Positions 1 through 8,345 of a stretch of 64,000 nucleotides of DNA are shown here, piece by piece. The notes beneath the pieces were generated by a model that was given only the letters and a program-made list of their open reading frames with translations, was not told where the DNA came from and searched no databases. A program made the position numbers and the translations under genes. This stretch comes from an uncultured Roseobacter sp. (GTDB lineage: Bacteria; Pseudomonadota; Alphaproteobacteria; Rhodobacterales; Rhodobacteraceae), in NCBI RefSeq assembly GCF_947492555.1, contig NZ_CANLNE010000002.1, positions 735,501-799,500 of the forward strand. The letters are read 5' to 3'. Each line of letters opens with the position of its first letter. The stretch's first letter is position 1.

Positions 1-815
1 CTGATGCGGGCGATGATCCGGCGGACGCGGACGGAGACGGCAGGCTTCTGGCCACCTTGAACGACGCGCGCATGAAAAAGGACCTGCGCGATCTGGTGCA
101 GCACGAAGATATCGCCGAGGCGCAGCAGGTCGCGGAACGGCTGGGTGCCGCCCTGCGGGACAGTCGGTCGCGCCGCCGTAGGCAGGCCCGCAAGGGCGAC
201 CAGATCCATTTCCGCAAGTTGATCCGCCAAAGCCTGTCGACCGGTGGTGAGCCGATACGGTTGCCGCGCAAGCACCGCCCGGACCGTCCACTGAAGATCG
301 TGACACTCTGCGATGTATCAGGCTCCATGACGACCTATGCGCAGGTTTTTCTGGCCTTCATCGCCGGGATGATGCGAGCGGATGAGACGACCGATGCCTA
401 TCTCTTTCACACGCGCTTGGTGCGCATCGCCGACGCCTTGCGGGACCGGGACGCCATGCGGACATTGGCGCGACTGTCGTTGCTGGCGGATGGGTTTGGT
501 GGCGGGTCGCGGATCGGCGCGTCGCTGATGCAATTTGCGCGCGGCTATGCGCGGCGGTTCGTCGATGGACGCACGGTCGTGCTGATCTTGTCGGATGGAT
601 ACGACACAGAGAGCGCCGATCAGATCGGCGGCGCTCTGGCCGCTTTGAAAAAGCGTGGCTGCAAGATCATCTGGCTAAACCCGCTCAAGGGATGGGATGG
701 CTATGAACCGGTTGCGCAGGGCATGGCAGCTGCGATGCCGCATCTGGACCTCTTCAGCCCTGCCAACACGCTGGCTGATCTGGCCGCGCTCGACCGGGAG
801 CTAGTGCGCCTATGA
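1..815 (+). CDS. coxE: CoxE-like von Willebrand factor A domain protein (5' end outside window)
   Basis: The reading frame is open from base 3 to the left edge, so the start codon lies upstream and about 270 residues are visible. CoxE-family proteins are usually near 390-400 residues, so roughly the N-terminal third is missing. A metal-ion-dependent adhesion site motif is visible as CDVSGSM near the middle of the visible part, followed by a VWA-type fold with a LILSDGYDT strand late in the domain. Members of this family work with an AAA+ MoxR-type ATPase (CoxD) in maturing the Cu-Mo active site of aerobic CO dehydrogenase; that partner and the structural genes are presumably upstream. The next gene overlaps its stop by ATGA. 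The family assignment comes from the motif plus the xdhC/mobA/coxG neighbours. Confidence 0.85.
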   Translation, partial: DAGDDPADADGDGRLLATLNDARMKKDLRDLVQHEDIAEAQQVAERLGAALRDSRSRRRRQARKGDQIHFRKLIRQSLSTGGEPIRLPRKHRPDRPLKIVTLCDVSGSMTTYAQVFLAFIAGMMRADETTDAYLFHTRLVRIADALRDRDAMRTLARLSLLADGFGGGSRIGASLMQFARGYARRFVDGRTVVLILSDGYDTESADQIGGALAALKKRGCKIIWLNPLKGWDGYEPVAQGMAAAMPHLDLFSPANTLADLAALDRELVRL

Positions 816-1612
816 CCCCGGCAGAGCTGACCGATGCTGACATTGCCGAACTGGCCGAAGACATGCGCGGGCGCGGTGAGCCCTTTGCAATCGCCACCGT
901 CATTCGCACGCTGGGAGCCACCGCTGCCAAGCCGGGCGCAAAGGCGCTGGTGACCGCGGATGGCACAATCCTGCAGGGCTGGATCGGGGGTGGTTGTGTG
1001 CGCGGTGCCATTGCCCAGGCCACGCGCCGCGCGATGTTTGAAGGGACGCCGCAACTCATTTCGCTGCACCCGCAGGATTTGCTGGATGAAAAGGGCATCG
1101 CGCCGGGCGACGATGTCGAAGGTGTCAAATTCGCGCGTAACGGCTGTCCCTCCAAAGGCTCAATGGACATCTTTGTGGAGCTCATCCTGCCCTTGCCGCA
1201 GCTGATCATCTACGGCGAAGCGCCCGTCGCGCAATCGCTCGCACGCTTGGCTGCGCAGTTCCAGTGGTCGGTCGTGACCGGTGCCGTGGATCGGGAGGTG
1301 GCTCCGGTCTCCGCGGGCGAAACCCGGATGATCGTGGTCGCGACGCAGGGCAAGAACGATCTGGCTTGTTTGCAGGCCGCTCTGAACGCGACGGCCGATT
1401 TCACCGCCTTTGTCGGCAGCCGCAAGAAATTTGCCGCCTTGTCGCAAAAGCTGATCGCGGCGGGCGTGCCGGCAGAGGCAGTTGCAGCCGTCCAAGCGCC
1501 CGCAGGCTTGGCAATCGGTGCGGTGACGCCTGACGAAATTGCCCTCTCCATCCTTGCGCAATTGACCGAAGTACGCCGTCGCCATCAAAGGACCGAGGGT
1601 GACCATGGCTGA
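812..1612 (+). CDS. coxF: XdhC/CoxF-family molybdenum-cofactor insertion factor
   Basis: This 266-residue protein has the two-part XdhC layout. The N-terminal XdhC/CoxI domain carries GWIGGGCVRGAI (about residues 51-62), and a C-terminal Rossmann-like domain begins near LIIYGEAPVAQSLARLA (about 131-147). XdhC proteins bind molybdenum cofactor and deliver it to xanthine-oxidase-family apoenzymes, here most plausibly CO dehydrogenase. Translation is coupled to the upstream coxE-like gene by an ATGA overlap and to the following nucleotidyltransferase by a short overlap. It could equally be called CoxI, because the two cox paralogues share this family; CoxF is chosen only for its position after coxE. 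Confidence 0.8.
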   Translation: MTPAELTDADIAELAEDMRGRGEPFAIATVIRTLGATAAKPGAKALVTADGTILQGWIGGGCVRGAIAQATRRAMFEGTPQLISLHPQDLLDEKGIAPGDDVEGVKFARNGCPSKGSMDIFVELILPLPQLIIYGEAPVAQSLARLAAQFQWSVVTGAVDREVAPVSAGETRMIVVATQGKNDLACLQAALNATADFTAFVGSRKKFAALSQKLIAAGVPAEAVAAVQAPAGLAIGAVTPDEIALSILAQLTEVRRRHQRTEGDHG

Positions 1613-2210
1613 CTGCGGTGCAATCATTCTGGCCGCTGGGCTTTCACGCCGGATGGACGCGCGCAAAAAGCTGCTGATCGAGATCGACGGCATCCCGATG
1701 ATCCGCAGGGTGGTGCGGGTGGCAGCCGAGATCTGCGATGGATCCGTGACGGTTGTGACCGGGCATCAGCGTGAGGACATCGAGGCGGCGCTTGCAGGTC
1801 TTCCGGTCACATTCGTCCACAACCCGGCTTTTGAGCGCGGGCAGAAATCATCCGTCGCCTGCGGACTTGAAGCCGCTGCCGAGGCAGAGGCCACGCTGAT
1901 GATGCTCGGTGACCAGCCCTTGCTGTCTCCCAAACATCTGATCTGGTTGCTTGCTCAACATCGGGCGCAGGCCCCGCGCAGGATCACCGTACCGGTGAAC
2001 GGTGCGGTGCGCGGCAATCCCTTGGTGATCCCCAGAGCACTTCAGCCGCTTCTTTTGGCGAACCCGCGCGATCCAGGGTGCCGGTCTTTCACCCGGGCCC
2101 ATCCCGAGCATGTGCACTGCGCCGAGACAGCGGACCCGGCCTTCTTTCGCGACATCGATACTGCGGAAGATCTTGCCGGTTTCCAGCACCAGCAGGAGCT
2201 GAGCGAATGA
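1605..2210 (+). CDS. MobA/MocA-like molybdenum cofactor nucleotidyltransferase
   Basis: This 201-residue protein starts with the nucleotide-binding loop AIILAAGLSRRMDARKKLL, the signature of MobA-like NTP transferases. A LMMLGDQPLL segment near residue 105 is the metal-binding GDQP motif. In CO dehydrogenase clusters this enzyme is expected to make molybdopterin cytosine dinucleotide (MocA activity); that is family knowledge combined with context. I chose ATG 1605 rather than GTG 1599 because GAGGGTG lies just upstream at normal spacing. The gene overlaps the end of the XdhC gene by eight bases and its own stop overlaps a possible 33-codon frame. Confidence 0.8.
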   Translation: MADCGAIILAAGLSRRMDARKKLLIEIDGIPMIRRVVRVAAEICDGSVTVVTGHQREDIEAALAGLPVTFVHNPAFERGQKSSVACGLEAAAEAEATLMMLGDQPLLSPKHLIWLLAQHRAQAPRRITVPVNGAVRGNPLVIPRALQPLLLANPRDPGCRSFTRAHPEHVHCAETADPAFFRDIDTAEDLAGFQHQQELSE

Positions 2211-2308
2211 AGCGCCTGCTCAGCCGTTTGCTGTGCCACTGCGCGCGCACCGCGCCAACCAAAGAACAGGCCGACCTGCTGGCTACCATCAAATTCCCAT
2301 GTTGTTAA
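2207..2308 (+). CDS. possible 33-residue Cys-rich peptide
   Basis: A 33-codon frame starts with ATG overlapping the upstream stop as ATGA and is preceded by AGGAG at about seven bases. The predicted peptide is basic at its N-terminus, contains CHC near residues 10-12 and ends in CC. Its stop lies 13 bases before the coxG start and just before the coxG ribosome binding site. It could be a small metal-binding protein, a translational coupler for coxG, or chance. No family was recognised. The regular spacing on both sides is the only support. Confidence 0.3.
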   Translation: MKRLLSRLLCHCARTAPTKEQADLLATIKFPCC

Positions 2309-2321
2309 GGAGGACAACCCT

Positions 2322-2771
2322 TTGGAACTCAGCGATCAGATCACCATCAATGCCCCCAAGGACCAAGTGTACAGAGCCCTGAACGATCCGGAAATCCTGC
2401 AGCAATGCATCCCCGGATGTGAAGAGCTGATCAAGCATTCGGATACTGAGTTGGAGGCGAAAGTCGTGCTCAAGGTCGGACCGGTCAAGGCAAAGTTCAA
2501 AGGGGATGTCGTGCTGGATACCGCCGGTGCGCCGGATGCGTTTTCATTGTCCGGTCAAGGCAATGGGGGCGCGGCTGGTCATGCAAAAGGCGGTGCTGAC
2601 GTGACCCTGGAAGAAGAGGCCGGCGTGACGGTGCTGACCTACACCGCCAAGGCTGATGTCAGTGGCAAGCTGGCGCAATTGGGGTCGCGTCTGATCCAGG
2701 GCACGGCCAAGAAACTCGCAGCAAAGTTCTTTGCCAAGTTCGCCGAAATTGTCGATACGGTGGAAGCTTAG
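2322..2771 (+). CDS. coxG: CoxG-family carbon monoxide dehydrogenase accessory protein (SRPBCC fold)
   Basis: The protein has 149 residues and opens with the typical pattern of CoxG proteins: an initial strand, then APKDQVYRALNDPEILQQCIPGCEEL. It continues with VGPVKAKFKGDV and ends in an amphipathic helix. The family has a START/SRPBCC-like helix-grip fold and is implicated in recruiting CO dehydrogenase to the inner membrane. The start is TTG, supported by a strong AAGGAGGA Shine-Dalgarno seven bases upstream; no ATG is suitably placed. It is the last gene of the cox cluster in this window. Confidence 0.85.
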   Translation: MELSDQITINAPKDQVYRALNDPEILQQCIPGCEELIKHSDTELEAKVVLKVGPVKAKFKGDVVLDTAGAPDAFSLSGQGNGGAAGHAKGGADVTLEEEAGVTVLTYTAKADVSGKLAQLGSRLIQGTAKKLAAKFFAKFAEIVDTVEA

Positions 2772-3346
2772 TCGCGGTATCCACCGGTTTATGGAGTGCG
2801 GCTGCGTGCCCAGGACATGGTATGTATTGGCGCCGATACGCGGTATTCCCCGGTGGACAGGTGTCGAGCCAATTGCCACACCCTTCCGAAAGCGGGAGAG
2901 GGCTAGGCGCTTGGCTGTATCGTGATTTCTGCGGGTTCGACGTCTTTTGAATTGACCCACGGGCCCCCGACCTGCGTGGCCAAACCTCGGTGACCACCCG
3001 CGAAGGGATACGTTTCCGCGCCCGTCAGACACTCAGTTAGGCATGGTCTCGCCGGGGCGCGGGATGGAGATTACGGGATGCTCTGGATCGCAGCAGGCCC
3101 AAAGAGCATTTAGACGGCAACGCCGGTTTGCCGCCCGACGTCGTCGACGGCGCTGTCCTGTGTCTTCTCAGAAATCAAAGCGCAGTATGGGGTGATTAAA
3201 CACGTCTGATCGCACAAGCGTGACATCCAAAGCAGACAAATCCGTTGTAGAAGGTGCCGACGGGTCGGGCCCATCTGCAATTCTCGTGGCCAACGAGATA
3301 AAGCCGACTGATCTGGAAAGAGCTCGGGGTTCGCTCAAAGTCGTCC

Positions 3347-3373
3347 TTGACAGGTCAGAGTCATTACTATCAA
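3347..3373 (+). promoter_or_regulatory. candidate sigma-70-type promoter for the catabolic operon
   Basis: A perfect TTGACA (3347-3352) is followed 15-17 bases later by TATCAA or TCAAGT as a weak -10 element. It is the only consensus -35 box seen in front of the ABC transporter operon, and the GntR-type inverted repeat lies directly downstream. The -10 is poor, so the exact start point is uncertain. Confidence 0.4.
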
Positions 3374-3374
3374 G

Positions 3375-3386
3375 TTGTACATACAA
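3375..3386. promoter_or_regulatory. inverted-repeat operator, probable GntR/UTRA repressor site
   Basis: The sequence TTGTA-CA-TACAA is an inverted repeat with 5-bp arms and a 2-bp spacer. It matches the site at 20407-20418 (TTGTA-GA-TACAA) at 11 of 12 positions. The two copies mark the two outer promoters of the catabolic locus, whose only regulator gene encodes a GntR/UTRA protein. A position at or just after the promoter fits repression. Confidence 0.6.
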
Positions 3387-3552
3387 ATTCTTGATGGATG
3401 AAATTTGGGGGACGCGCATCAAAAGGAATCCATTGGCGATAGGGAGGTGGGGCGTCGCCGGTTTCGGGATCAGAGAAGCCATTCAAAGACACTTGCGCGC
3501 ATGCCCCGCCAACGGTCGATCAGGAAAAGCCGACGAGGCTAAGGGAGAGAAA

Positions 3553-4785
3553 ATGAAACAGAAAATCAAAGCGGCACTTCTGGCGTCGAGCCTGTTGCTG
3601 GCACCTGCAGTTGGCCTCGCGGATACCGCGGATGGCGATGCGTTGAACAGCATGACCTGGGACGAAGTTGTTGATCTTGCCAAAGGGGGCGAGGTGAACT
3701 GGTTCCTCTGGGGCGGCTCCGACAACATCAATCAATACGTATCGGAATACATCGGCGGTCGGCTGCAAGAGGAGTACGGCATCACGCTGAACCGTGTGGG
3801 CTTGAGCGATACGGTCGAGGCGGTGAACATCGTTCTGGGCGAAAAGGAATCCGGTGTCATGGATGCCGGATCCGTCGATATGATCTGGATCAACGGCGAA
3901 AATTTCCGCACCATGAAACAGGGCGGTCTTGCCTATTGCGGCTACACCGACATTCTGCCCAACAACGCCTTTGTGGACTGGACCAATCCAGCGATTGCCA
4001 ATGACTTTGGCGTTCCCGTGGAGGGGTGCGAAGTGCCGTGGTCCAAGGCGCAGTTCGCTTTTGCCTATGACACGGCCCGTTTCGACAACCCGCCGCGGTC
4101 CATCGGTGAACTGATTGATTGGGTGCGGGAAAACCCCGGTCGCTTCACCTATCCCGCACCGCCGGACTTTAACGGCTCGGTTTTTGTCCGTCATGTGTTC
4201 TACCATGCAGCAGGCGGGGTGGACTCCTTGCTTGGCGATTTCGACCAGGCCAAGTTCGACGAAGTAGCGGCCAAGACATGGGACATCCTGAACGACATGG
4301 AACCCTACCTGTGGCGCGAAGGGAAAACCTATCCCGCGTCAATTTCCGCCATGGAACAGCTTTATGCAAATTCCGAGGTGGATCTGACGTTTAACTATGA
4401 ACCGTCGGGCGTGGGGCTGAACATCGAAAACGGGGTCTTCCCGCCGACCACACAAGGCTATGGCCTAAGCGATGGTACGATCGGGAACACCAACTACACG
4501 ATCATTCCGTTTAACTCGCCCAACAAAGCAGCCGCCCTTGTTCTGCAAAACCTGCTGCTGTCGGGTGAGGCACAGTATCAAAAAGCCCGCCCGGACGTCT
4601 GGGGCGCTGCTCCGGCCATCGAGGTTTCCCGCACCAGCGAGGCGGTGCAGGCGGATTTTGGCACTATCGTGGCGCATCCCAATGTGGTTCCGGCGGATGA
4701 ATTGGCCAAGGCAGCCCTGCCTGAACTGCAAGCCTCGTGGATTTCCGCCATCGAAAAGGGATGGTTGGAAAACGTCGGTCAGTAG
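3553..4785 (+). CDS. periplasmic substrate-binding protein of a YnjBCD-like ABC importer
   Basis: The product has 410 residues and starts with a clear Sec signal peptide (KQKIKAALLASSLLLAPAVGLA), which fixes the start at ATG 3553 behind AAGGGAGAG. The mature part begins with VNWFLWGGSDNINQYV and includes DMIWINGENF and WSKAQFAFAYD, resembling the extracellular solute-binding proteins of the uncharacterised E. coli YnjB group. It should capture the substrate imported by the next three gene products. The ligand cannot be read from the sequence; the nucleoside- and sugar-processing enzymes downstream suggest a nucleoside-like or polyol-like compound. The leader from the candidate promoter is about 165 bases. 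Confidence 0.8.
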   Translation: MKQKIKAALLASSLLLAPAVGLADTADGDALNSMTWDEVVDLAKGGEVNWFLWGGSDNINQYVSEYIGGRLQEEYGITLNRVGLSDTVEAVNIVLGEKESGVMDAGSVDMIWINGENFRTMKQGGLAYCGYTDILPNNAFVDWTNPAIANDFGVPVEGCEVPWSKAQFAFAYDTARFDNPPRSIGELIDWVRENPGRFTYPAPPDFNGSVFVRHVFYHAAGGVDSLLGDFDQAKFDEVAAKTWDILNDMEPYLWREGKTYPASISAMEQLYANSEVDLTFNYEPSGVGLNIENGVFPPTTQGYGLSDGTIGNTNYTIIPFNSPNKAAALVLQNLLLSGEAQYQKARPDVWGAAPAIEVSRTSEAVQADFGTIVAHPNVVPADELAKAALPELQASWISAIEKGWLENVGQ

Positions 4786-4849
4786 TCTCCCGCTGACCTG
4801 TCCCGCGACGCAGCCCGCGTCGTGGGGCCGCCACCCCTAACGGATTCAA

Positions 4850-5722
4850 ATGGAAGTCGGGCATTTGTCAGACCGAACGAAAATCTTTTTGCTGCTGCTG
4901 CCCGCCATGTTCATCATCGTCGTGCTGTTCTTTGGCGGGCTGATGATCGGACTGATGCGCAGCTTCAACTACATGCCGGTGATCGGGCTGACCGAACCGG
5001 ACCTGAGCGCCTATATTTCCGTCTTCACGGATCGGGAATTCTACCTCTCCTTCCTGCTGACCTTCCACATCGCCTTCACTTCCACGGTGATCTCCTCGAT
5101 CCTCGCCATCGGCGCCGCCCTGCTTTTGCGGCGCAGTTTCGTCGGCCGCAGCATCGTGAACTTCCTGTTCCAGCTCAACCTGACGGTGCCGCATCTGGTG
5201 GGTGCCATCGGGATGCTCTATCTCTTTTCGCAATCCGGCAGCTTCGCGCGTCTCGCGCATGAGTTCGGCATGATCGCCCGGCCCAGCGATTTCCCCGCCC
5301 TTGTTTTCGACCCCTATGCCATTGGGATCATTCTGCAATACGTGTGGAAGGAAATCCCCTTTATTGGCGTCATCGTTCTGGCAAATATGCAATCCATCGG
5401 GGAAGACTATGAAAGTGTCGCCCGCTCACTGGGCGCCAGCAAATGGCAGACCTTTCGCTATGTCCTGCTGCCGCTTATTTTCCCGGGCGTTCTGTCTGCA
5501 AGCGTGATGGTCTTCGCTTTTACCTTCGGCGCTTATGAAATCCCGGCCATTCTGGGCGCGAATTTCCCCGCTGCACTGCCGGTGCTCGCCTACCGCAAAT
5601 ACACCGATGTGGACCTCGCCGCCCGGCCCGAGGCCATGGCGATGGCCATTGTGATCGCGCTGCTCTCCGCCGTGATGATCTATTTCTACGTGCGCTATTC
5701 GCGCCGCCGGATCAGGGGATAA
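4850..5722 (+). CDS. ABC transporter permease (first inner-membrane subunit)
   Basis: The product has 290 residues and about six predicted membrane helices, beginning with a long hydrophobic stretch at residues 12-35. The cytoplasmic EAA-type loop is visible as ESVARSLGASKWQTFRYVLLPL near residue 190, where the ATPase docks. It belongs to the BPD_transp_1 permeases with YnjC-like partners. The start is uncertain: ATG 4850 has little Shine-Dalgarno, whereas TTG 4865 has GGAAGTCGGG upstream and would remove five residues. The 64-bp gap after the binding protein contains no obvious terminator. Confidence 0.8.
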   Translation: MEVGHLSDRTKIFLLLLPAMFIIVVLFFGGLMIGLMRSFNYMPVIGLTEPDLSAYISVFTDREFYLSFLLTFHIAFTSTVISSILAIGAALLLRRSFVGRSIVNFLFQLNLTVPHLVGAIGMLYLFSQSGSFARLAHEFGMIARPSDFPALVFDPYAIGIILQYVWKEIPFIGVIVLANMQSIGEDYESVARSLGASKWQTFRYVLLPLIFPGVLSASVMVFAFTFGAYEIPAILGANFPAALPVLAYRKYTDVDLAARPEAMAMAIVIALLSAVMIYFYVRYSRRRIRG

Positions 5723-5725
5723 CGC

Positions 5726-6550
5726 ATGAGCACCGCCGAGAGCATTCCAATGCGCAGCTTCCGGGTTCTGACCGGCGTTGTTCTGATCACCTGGCTTGTC
5801 CTGCCCCTGATCCCGCTGGCCATCTGGTCCTTCGCGCGCGGCTGGTTTTATCCCGATCTTTTGCCCAAGACCTGGACCCTGCGGGCGTGGGAATACGCCA
5901 TGTCCGACACCGCCGGGGTGCTCGACAGCCTTTGGCTGACAATCGGTATTTCACTAGCCGCGACGGTTCTATCCATTCTGGTCGGTGTACCCGCCGGACG
6001 CGCCCTGGGGATGTATAAATTCCGGGGCAAGGAGATTGTCGAACTGATGATCCTCGCGCCCACGATTGTCCCCGGTATCGCCGTCGTTCTGGGCATCCAT
6101 TCGGTCTTTATCTCGATGGGACTGAACAATACCGTCTGGGGCGTGATCCTCGTGCATCTGATCCCGACGCTGCCCTATATGGTGCTGGTCATGTCGGGCA
6201 TCTTCGCCAATTACGATCCGGCGTTCGAGGCGCAGGCGCGCAGCCTCGGGGCCTCGCCGCTCAAGACCTTCTGGTACGTCACGCTACCCGCCATCCGTCC
6301 CGGTATCATCGTCGGTGGGCTCTTTGCCTTCCTGGTGTCGTGGAGCCAGTACATCCTGACCCTGCTGATCGGTGGCGGGCGCGTGGAAACCCTGCCGCTC
6401 CTGCTCTTCAACTTCGCGACCGCAGGCCGCAATGACATCACCGGTGCCATCGGCATGATCTACATCCTGCCCGGCATTATCATCCTGTTGCTCACCGCCA
6501 AACACCTCTCGGGTCGCAGTGGCGCTGTCGGAGGCTTTGGACAGATTTGA
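5726..6550 (+). CDS. ABC transporter permease (second inner-membrane subunit)
   Basis: The 274-residue protein has about six hydrophobic helices and an EAA loop, FEAQARSLGASPLKTFWYVTLPA, near residue 170. It pairs with the preceding permease to form the translocation channel. It follows its partner by only three bases, and its stop overlaps the start of the ATPase gene as TTGA. The fold is that of binding-protein-dependent transport permeases. Nothing indicates the substrate. Confidence 0.85.
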   Translation: MSTAESIPMRSFRVLTGVVLITWLVLPLIPLAIWSFARGWFYPDLLPKTWTLRAWEYAMSDTAGVLDSLWLTIGISLAATVLSILVGVPAGRALGMYKFRGKEIVELMILAPTIVPGIAVVLGIHSVFISMGLNNTVWGVILVHLIPTLPYMVLVMSGIFANYDPAFEAQARSLGASPLKTFWYVTLPAIRPGIIVGGLFAFLVSWSQYILTLLIGGGRVETLPLLLFNFATAGRNDITGAIGMIYILPGIIILLLTAKHLSGRSGAVGGFGQI

Positions 6551-7584
6551 CCCATGTTTCGATCAAAGAGCTGACCAAGGTCTATCCCGGCGCGACCACC
6601 CCGTCGCTGGACCGCTTGTCCCTGGAGATACCCACCGGCGAGTTAACCGCTCTTCTCGGTCCGTCCGGCTGCGGCAAGACCACGACGATGAAGATGATCG
6701 CCGGGCTGCTGGAGCCGACCTCCGGCGATGTCACTTTTGATGGCCGTTCCGTGCTCCGCGACAAGCCCGAGGACCGGGGCGTGGTCATGGTGTTCCAGAA
6801 CTACCTGCTGTTCCCCTACATGAGCGTGGCCGACAACGTCGGTTTTGGTCTGAAGATGCGCAAAAAAGATCCCGCAGAGATCAAACGTCGCGTGGGCGAG
6901 ATGCTGGAGCTGGTCAAACTGCCGGATTTGGGAGATCGCAAGCCAAGCGCGCTTTCTGGCGGGCAGCAGCAACGGGTCGCACTGGCGCGCGCGCTAATCG
7001 TCCAGCCCAATGTGCTGCTGCTGGATGAACCGCTGTCGAACCTTGACGCGCACCTGCGGTTTGAAATGCGCGACCTGATCCGTTCGCTTCAACAGGAAAT
7101 GGGCATCACGACGATTTTCGTGACCCATGATCAGGAAGAGGCGGTGGTCCTTGCCGATCGCGTGGCGCTGATCCTCGATGGTCAGATGAAGCAATACGAC
7201 CGGGCCGATGTCTTCTACAAACGCCCCATCGACGAGGCGACAGCGCGGTTCTTTGGCGGGCATAACTTCATTCCCGGCACATCGGACGGTCATGTTTTTG
7301 ACTGTGCGCTTGGCAAGCTGTCGCTACCGGAGGGAGCCACGACCGGCGCTGGCAAGCTTACCTTCCGGCCGGAAAATGTACGGATCGGCGCGGGACCGGA
7401 CGCACAAAATGCCCTGACCTCGACAATTGCCGAAGTGATTTATCTGGGCACACAAACGCGGCTGAAACTGCGGGTCGGAGAAACCGAGGTGGATGCGGTG
7501 GTGAACCCCAACGAGATCGAAAGCTACGCAGTTGGGGATACGCTGCCGATCCACCTGCCAAGCGCAACGCTGTGGGTGATCTGA
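6547..7584 (+). CDS. ABC transporter ATP-binding protein (MalK/PotA type with TOBE domain)
   Basis: All nucleotide-binding motifs are present in 345 residues: Walker A GPSGCGKTT (about 37-45), signature LSGGQQQ (about 137-143), Walker B VLLLDEPLSNLD (about 156-167) and the switch histidine in VTHDQEEA. A C-terminal TOBE-like domain starts near residue 240. It powers the two permeases. The start is TTG overlapping the permease stop (TTGA); no in-frame ATG lies nearby. Its stop overlaps the next gene by one base (TGATG). Confidence 0.9.
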   Translation: MTHVSIKELTKVYPGATTPSLDRLSLEIPTGELTALLGPSGCGKTTTMKMIAGLLEPTSGDVTFDGRSVLRDKPEDRGVVMVFQNYLLFPYMSVADNVGFGLKMRKKDPAEIKRRVGEMLELVKLPDLGDRKPSALSGGQQQRVALARALIVQPNVLLLDEPLSNLDAHLRFEMRDLIRSLQQEMGITTIFVTHDQEEAVVLADRVALILDGQMKQYDRADVFYKRPIDEATARFFGGHNFIPGTSDGHVFDCALGKLSLPEGATTGAGKLTFRPENVRIGAGPDAQNALTSTIAEVIYLGTQTRLKLRVGETEVDAVVNPNEIESYAVGDTLPIHLPSATLWVI

Positions 7585-8345
7585 TGAGTGTGAATTTCAG
7601 ATCCATTTTCGAAGTGACCCGCGCGGAATGGCTGGGCGGGCTTGGCATCATAGAGGACGAGATTCCGGATGTCGTCATCCTCGAAGGGTCCTGGTGGCGC
7701 GCCCAAAGGCAGGCAACGCGTCTGCAACACCTGACAGATGTGCGCGAACTGGGGTTCCCAGACATCTTCTGGGGCAGGCATGGCGACAAGAAAGTCGTGT
7801 TCTGTATGGCTTACGGGGCGCCCCGTGCGGTGGAGGTCAGCCAGATTTTTGCGCAACTGGGGTGCAAGCTGGTCATACAGATCGGCACCTGTGGCGGGCT
7901 GCAATCCTATTTGGCGCCGGGTGACATTATTGTTCCCGATGTCATCCGCTGCGAGGACGGTGTGGCGGAACACTACGTCGACGGCGCCACGATCAACGCT
8001 GCGCCTCATTGGATTGCACGGGCTCAAAGTGCGCTGCAAACGCAGGGCCGCGCTGTCCATATCGGTCCGCATGTGACCTTCTCATCTCTCTTCGCGGAAA
8101 GCGTTGAGATGTATGAGGCCTGGCACAAGGACGGGCTGCTCAGCGTTGAGATGGAGACCGCGGCGACCCTGGCCGCAGCGGCCAAATACGGTGTGCCCGG
8201 TGTCTCGATGGTTGTGGTCTGGGACGAGTTGACCGCCGGGCGTAGGTTCATGGACCCGATGACGCCAGAGGCGCTGGCCGAGCTGGAGATCAGCAATGAA
8301 GCGGTGTTTGCCGCAGCCCTTAAGCTGACGGAGGAAGTGACATGA
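7584..8345 (+). CDS. nucleoside phosphorylase (PNP/UDP family)
   Basis: This 253-residue protein carries the PNP_UDP_1 signatures: a VIQIGTCGGLQSYLAPGDIIVP phosphate/ribose-site strand near residue 95 and the ribose-binding SVEMETAATLAAAAKYG motif near residue 190. Enzymes of this family cleave purine nucleosides or uridine with phosphate to give a pentose 1-phosphate and a free base. Its position behind an importer and before sugar-phosphate-type enzymes suggests that it opens an imported nucleoside-like compound. I chose ATG 7584, which overlaps the ATPase stop, over upstream GTG 7572. Base specificity cannot be judged. Confidence 0.8.
   Translation: MSVNFRSIFEVTRAEWLGGLGIIEDEIPDVVILEGSWWRAQRQATRLQHLTDVRELGFPDIFWGRHGDKKVVFCMAYGAPRAVEVSQIFAQLGCKLVIQIGTCGGLQSYLAPGDIIVPDVIRCEDGVAEHYVDGATINAAPHWIARAQSALQTQGRAVHIGPHVTFSSLFAESVEMYEAWHKDGLLSVEMETAATLAAAAKYGVPGVSMVVVWDELTAGRRFMDPMTPEALAELEISNEAVFAAALKLTEEVT

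Larger units (their letters stand above)
2772..3552. other. 781-bp intergenic region without a supported gene
   Basis: No frame on either strand has a credible start, ribosome binding site or family match. The proximal part presumably holds the end of the cox transcript, but no clear hairpin plus T-run was seen. The distal part holds a candidate sigma-70 promoter (3347-3373) and an inverted repeat operator (3375-3386), listed separately. The frame upstream of and in phase with the transporter gene (from GTG 3220) is treated as untranslated leader because a signal peptide begins at 3553. Confidence 0.6.

Noticed and set aside
1848-2317. Long minus-strand frames opposite the cox genes
   Set aside because: Typical shadow frames of GC-rich genes; the + strand frames carry the family motifs.
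3168-3482. 104-codon minus-strand frame in the gap before the transporter operon
   Set aside because: No ribosome site or family similarity, and it overlaps the candidate promoter and operator.
3220-3552. 111-codon upstream extension of the substrate-binding protein from GTG 3220
   Set aside because: It would bury the signal peptide inside the protein, and it spans the candidate promoter and operator; ATG 3553 with AAGGGAGAG fits better.
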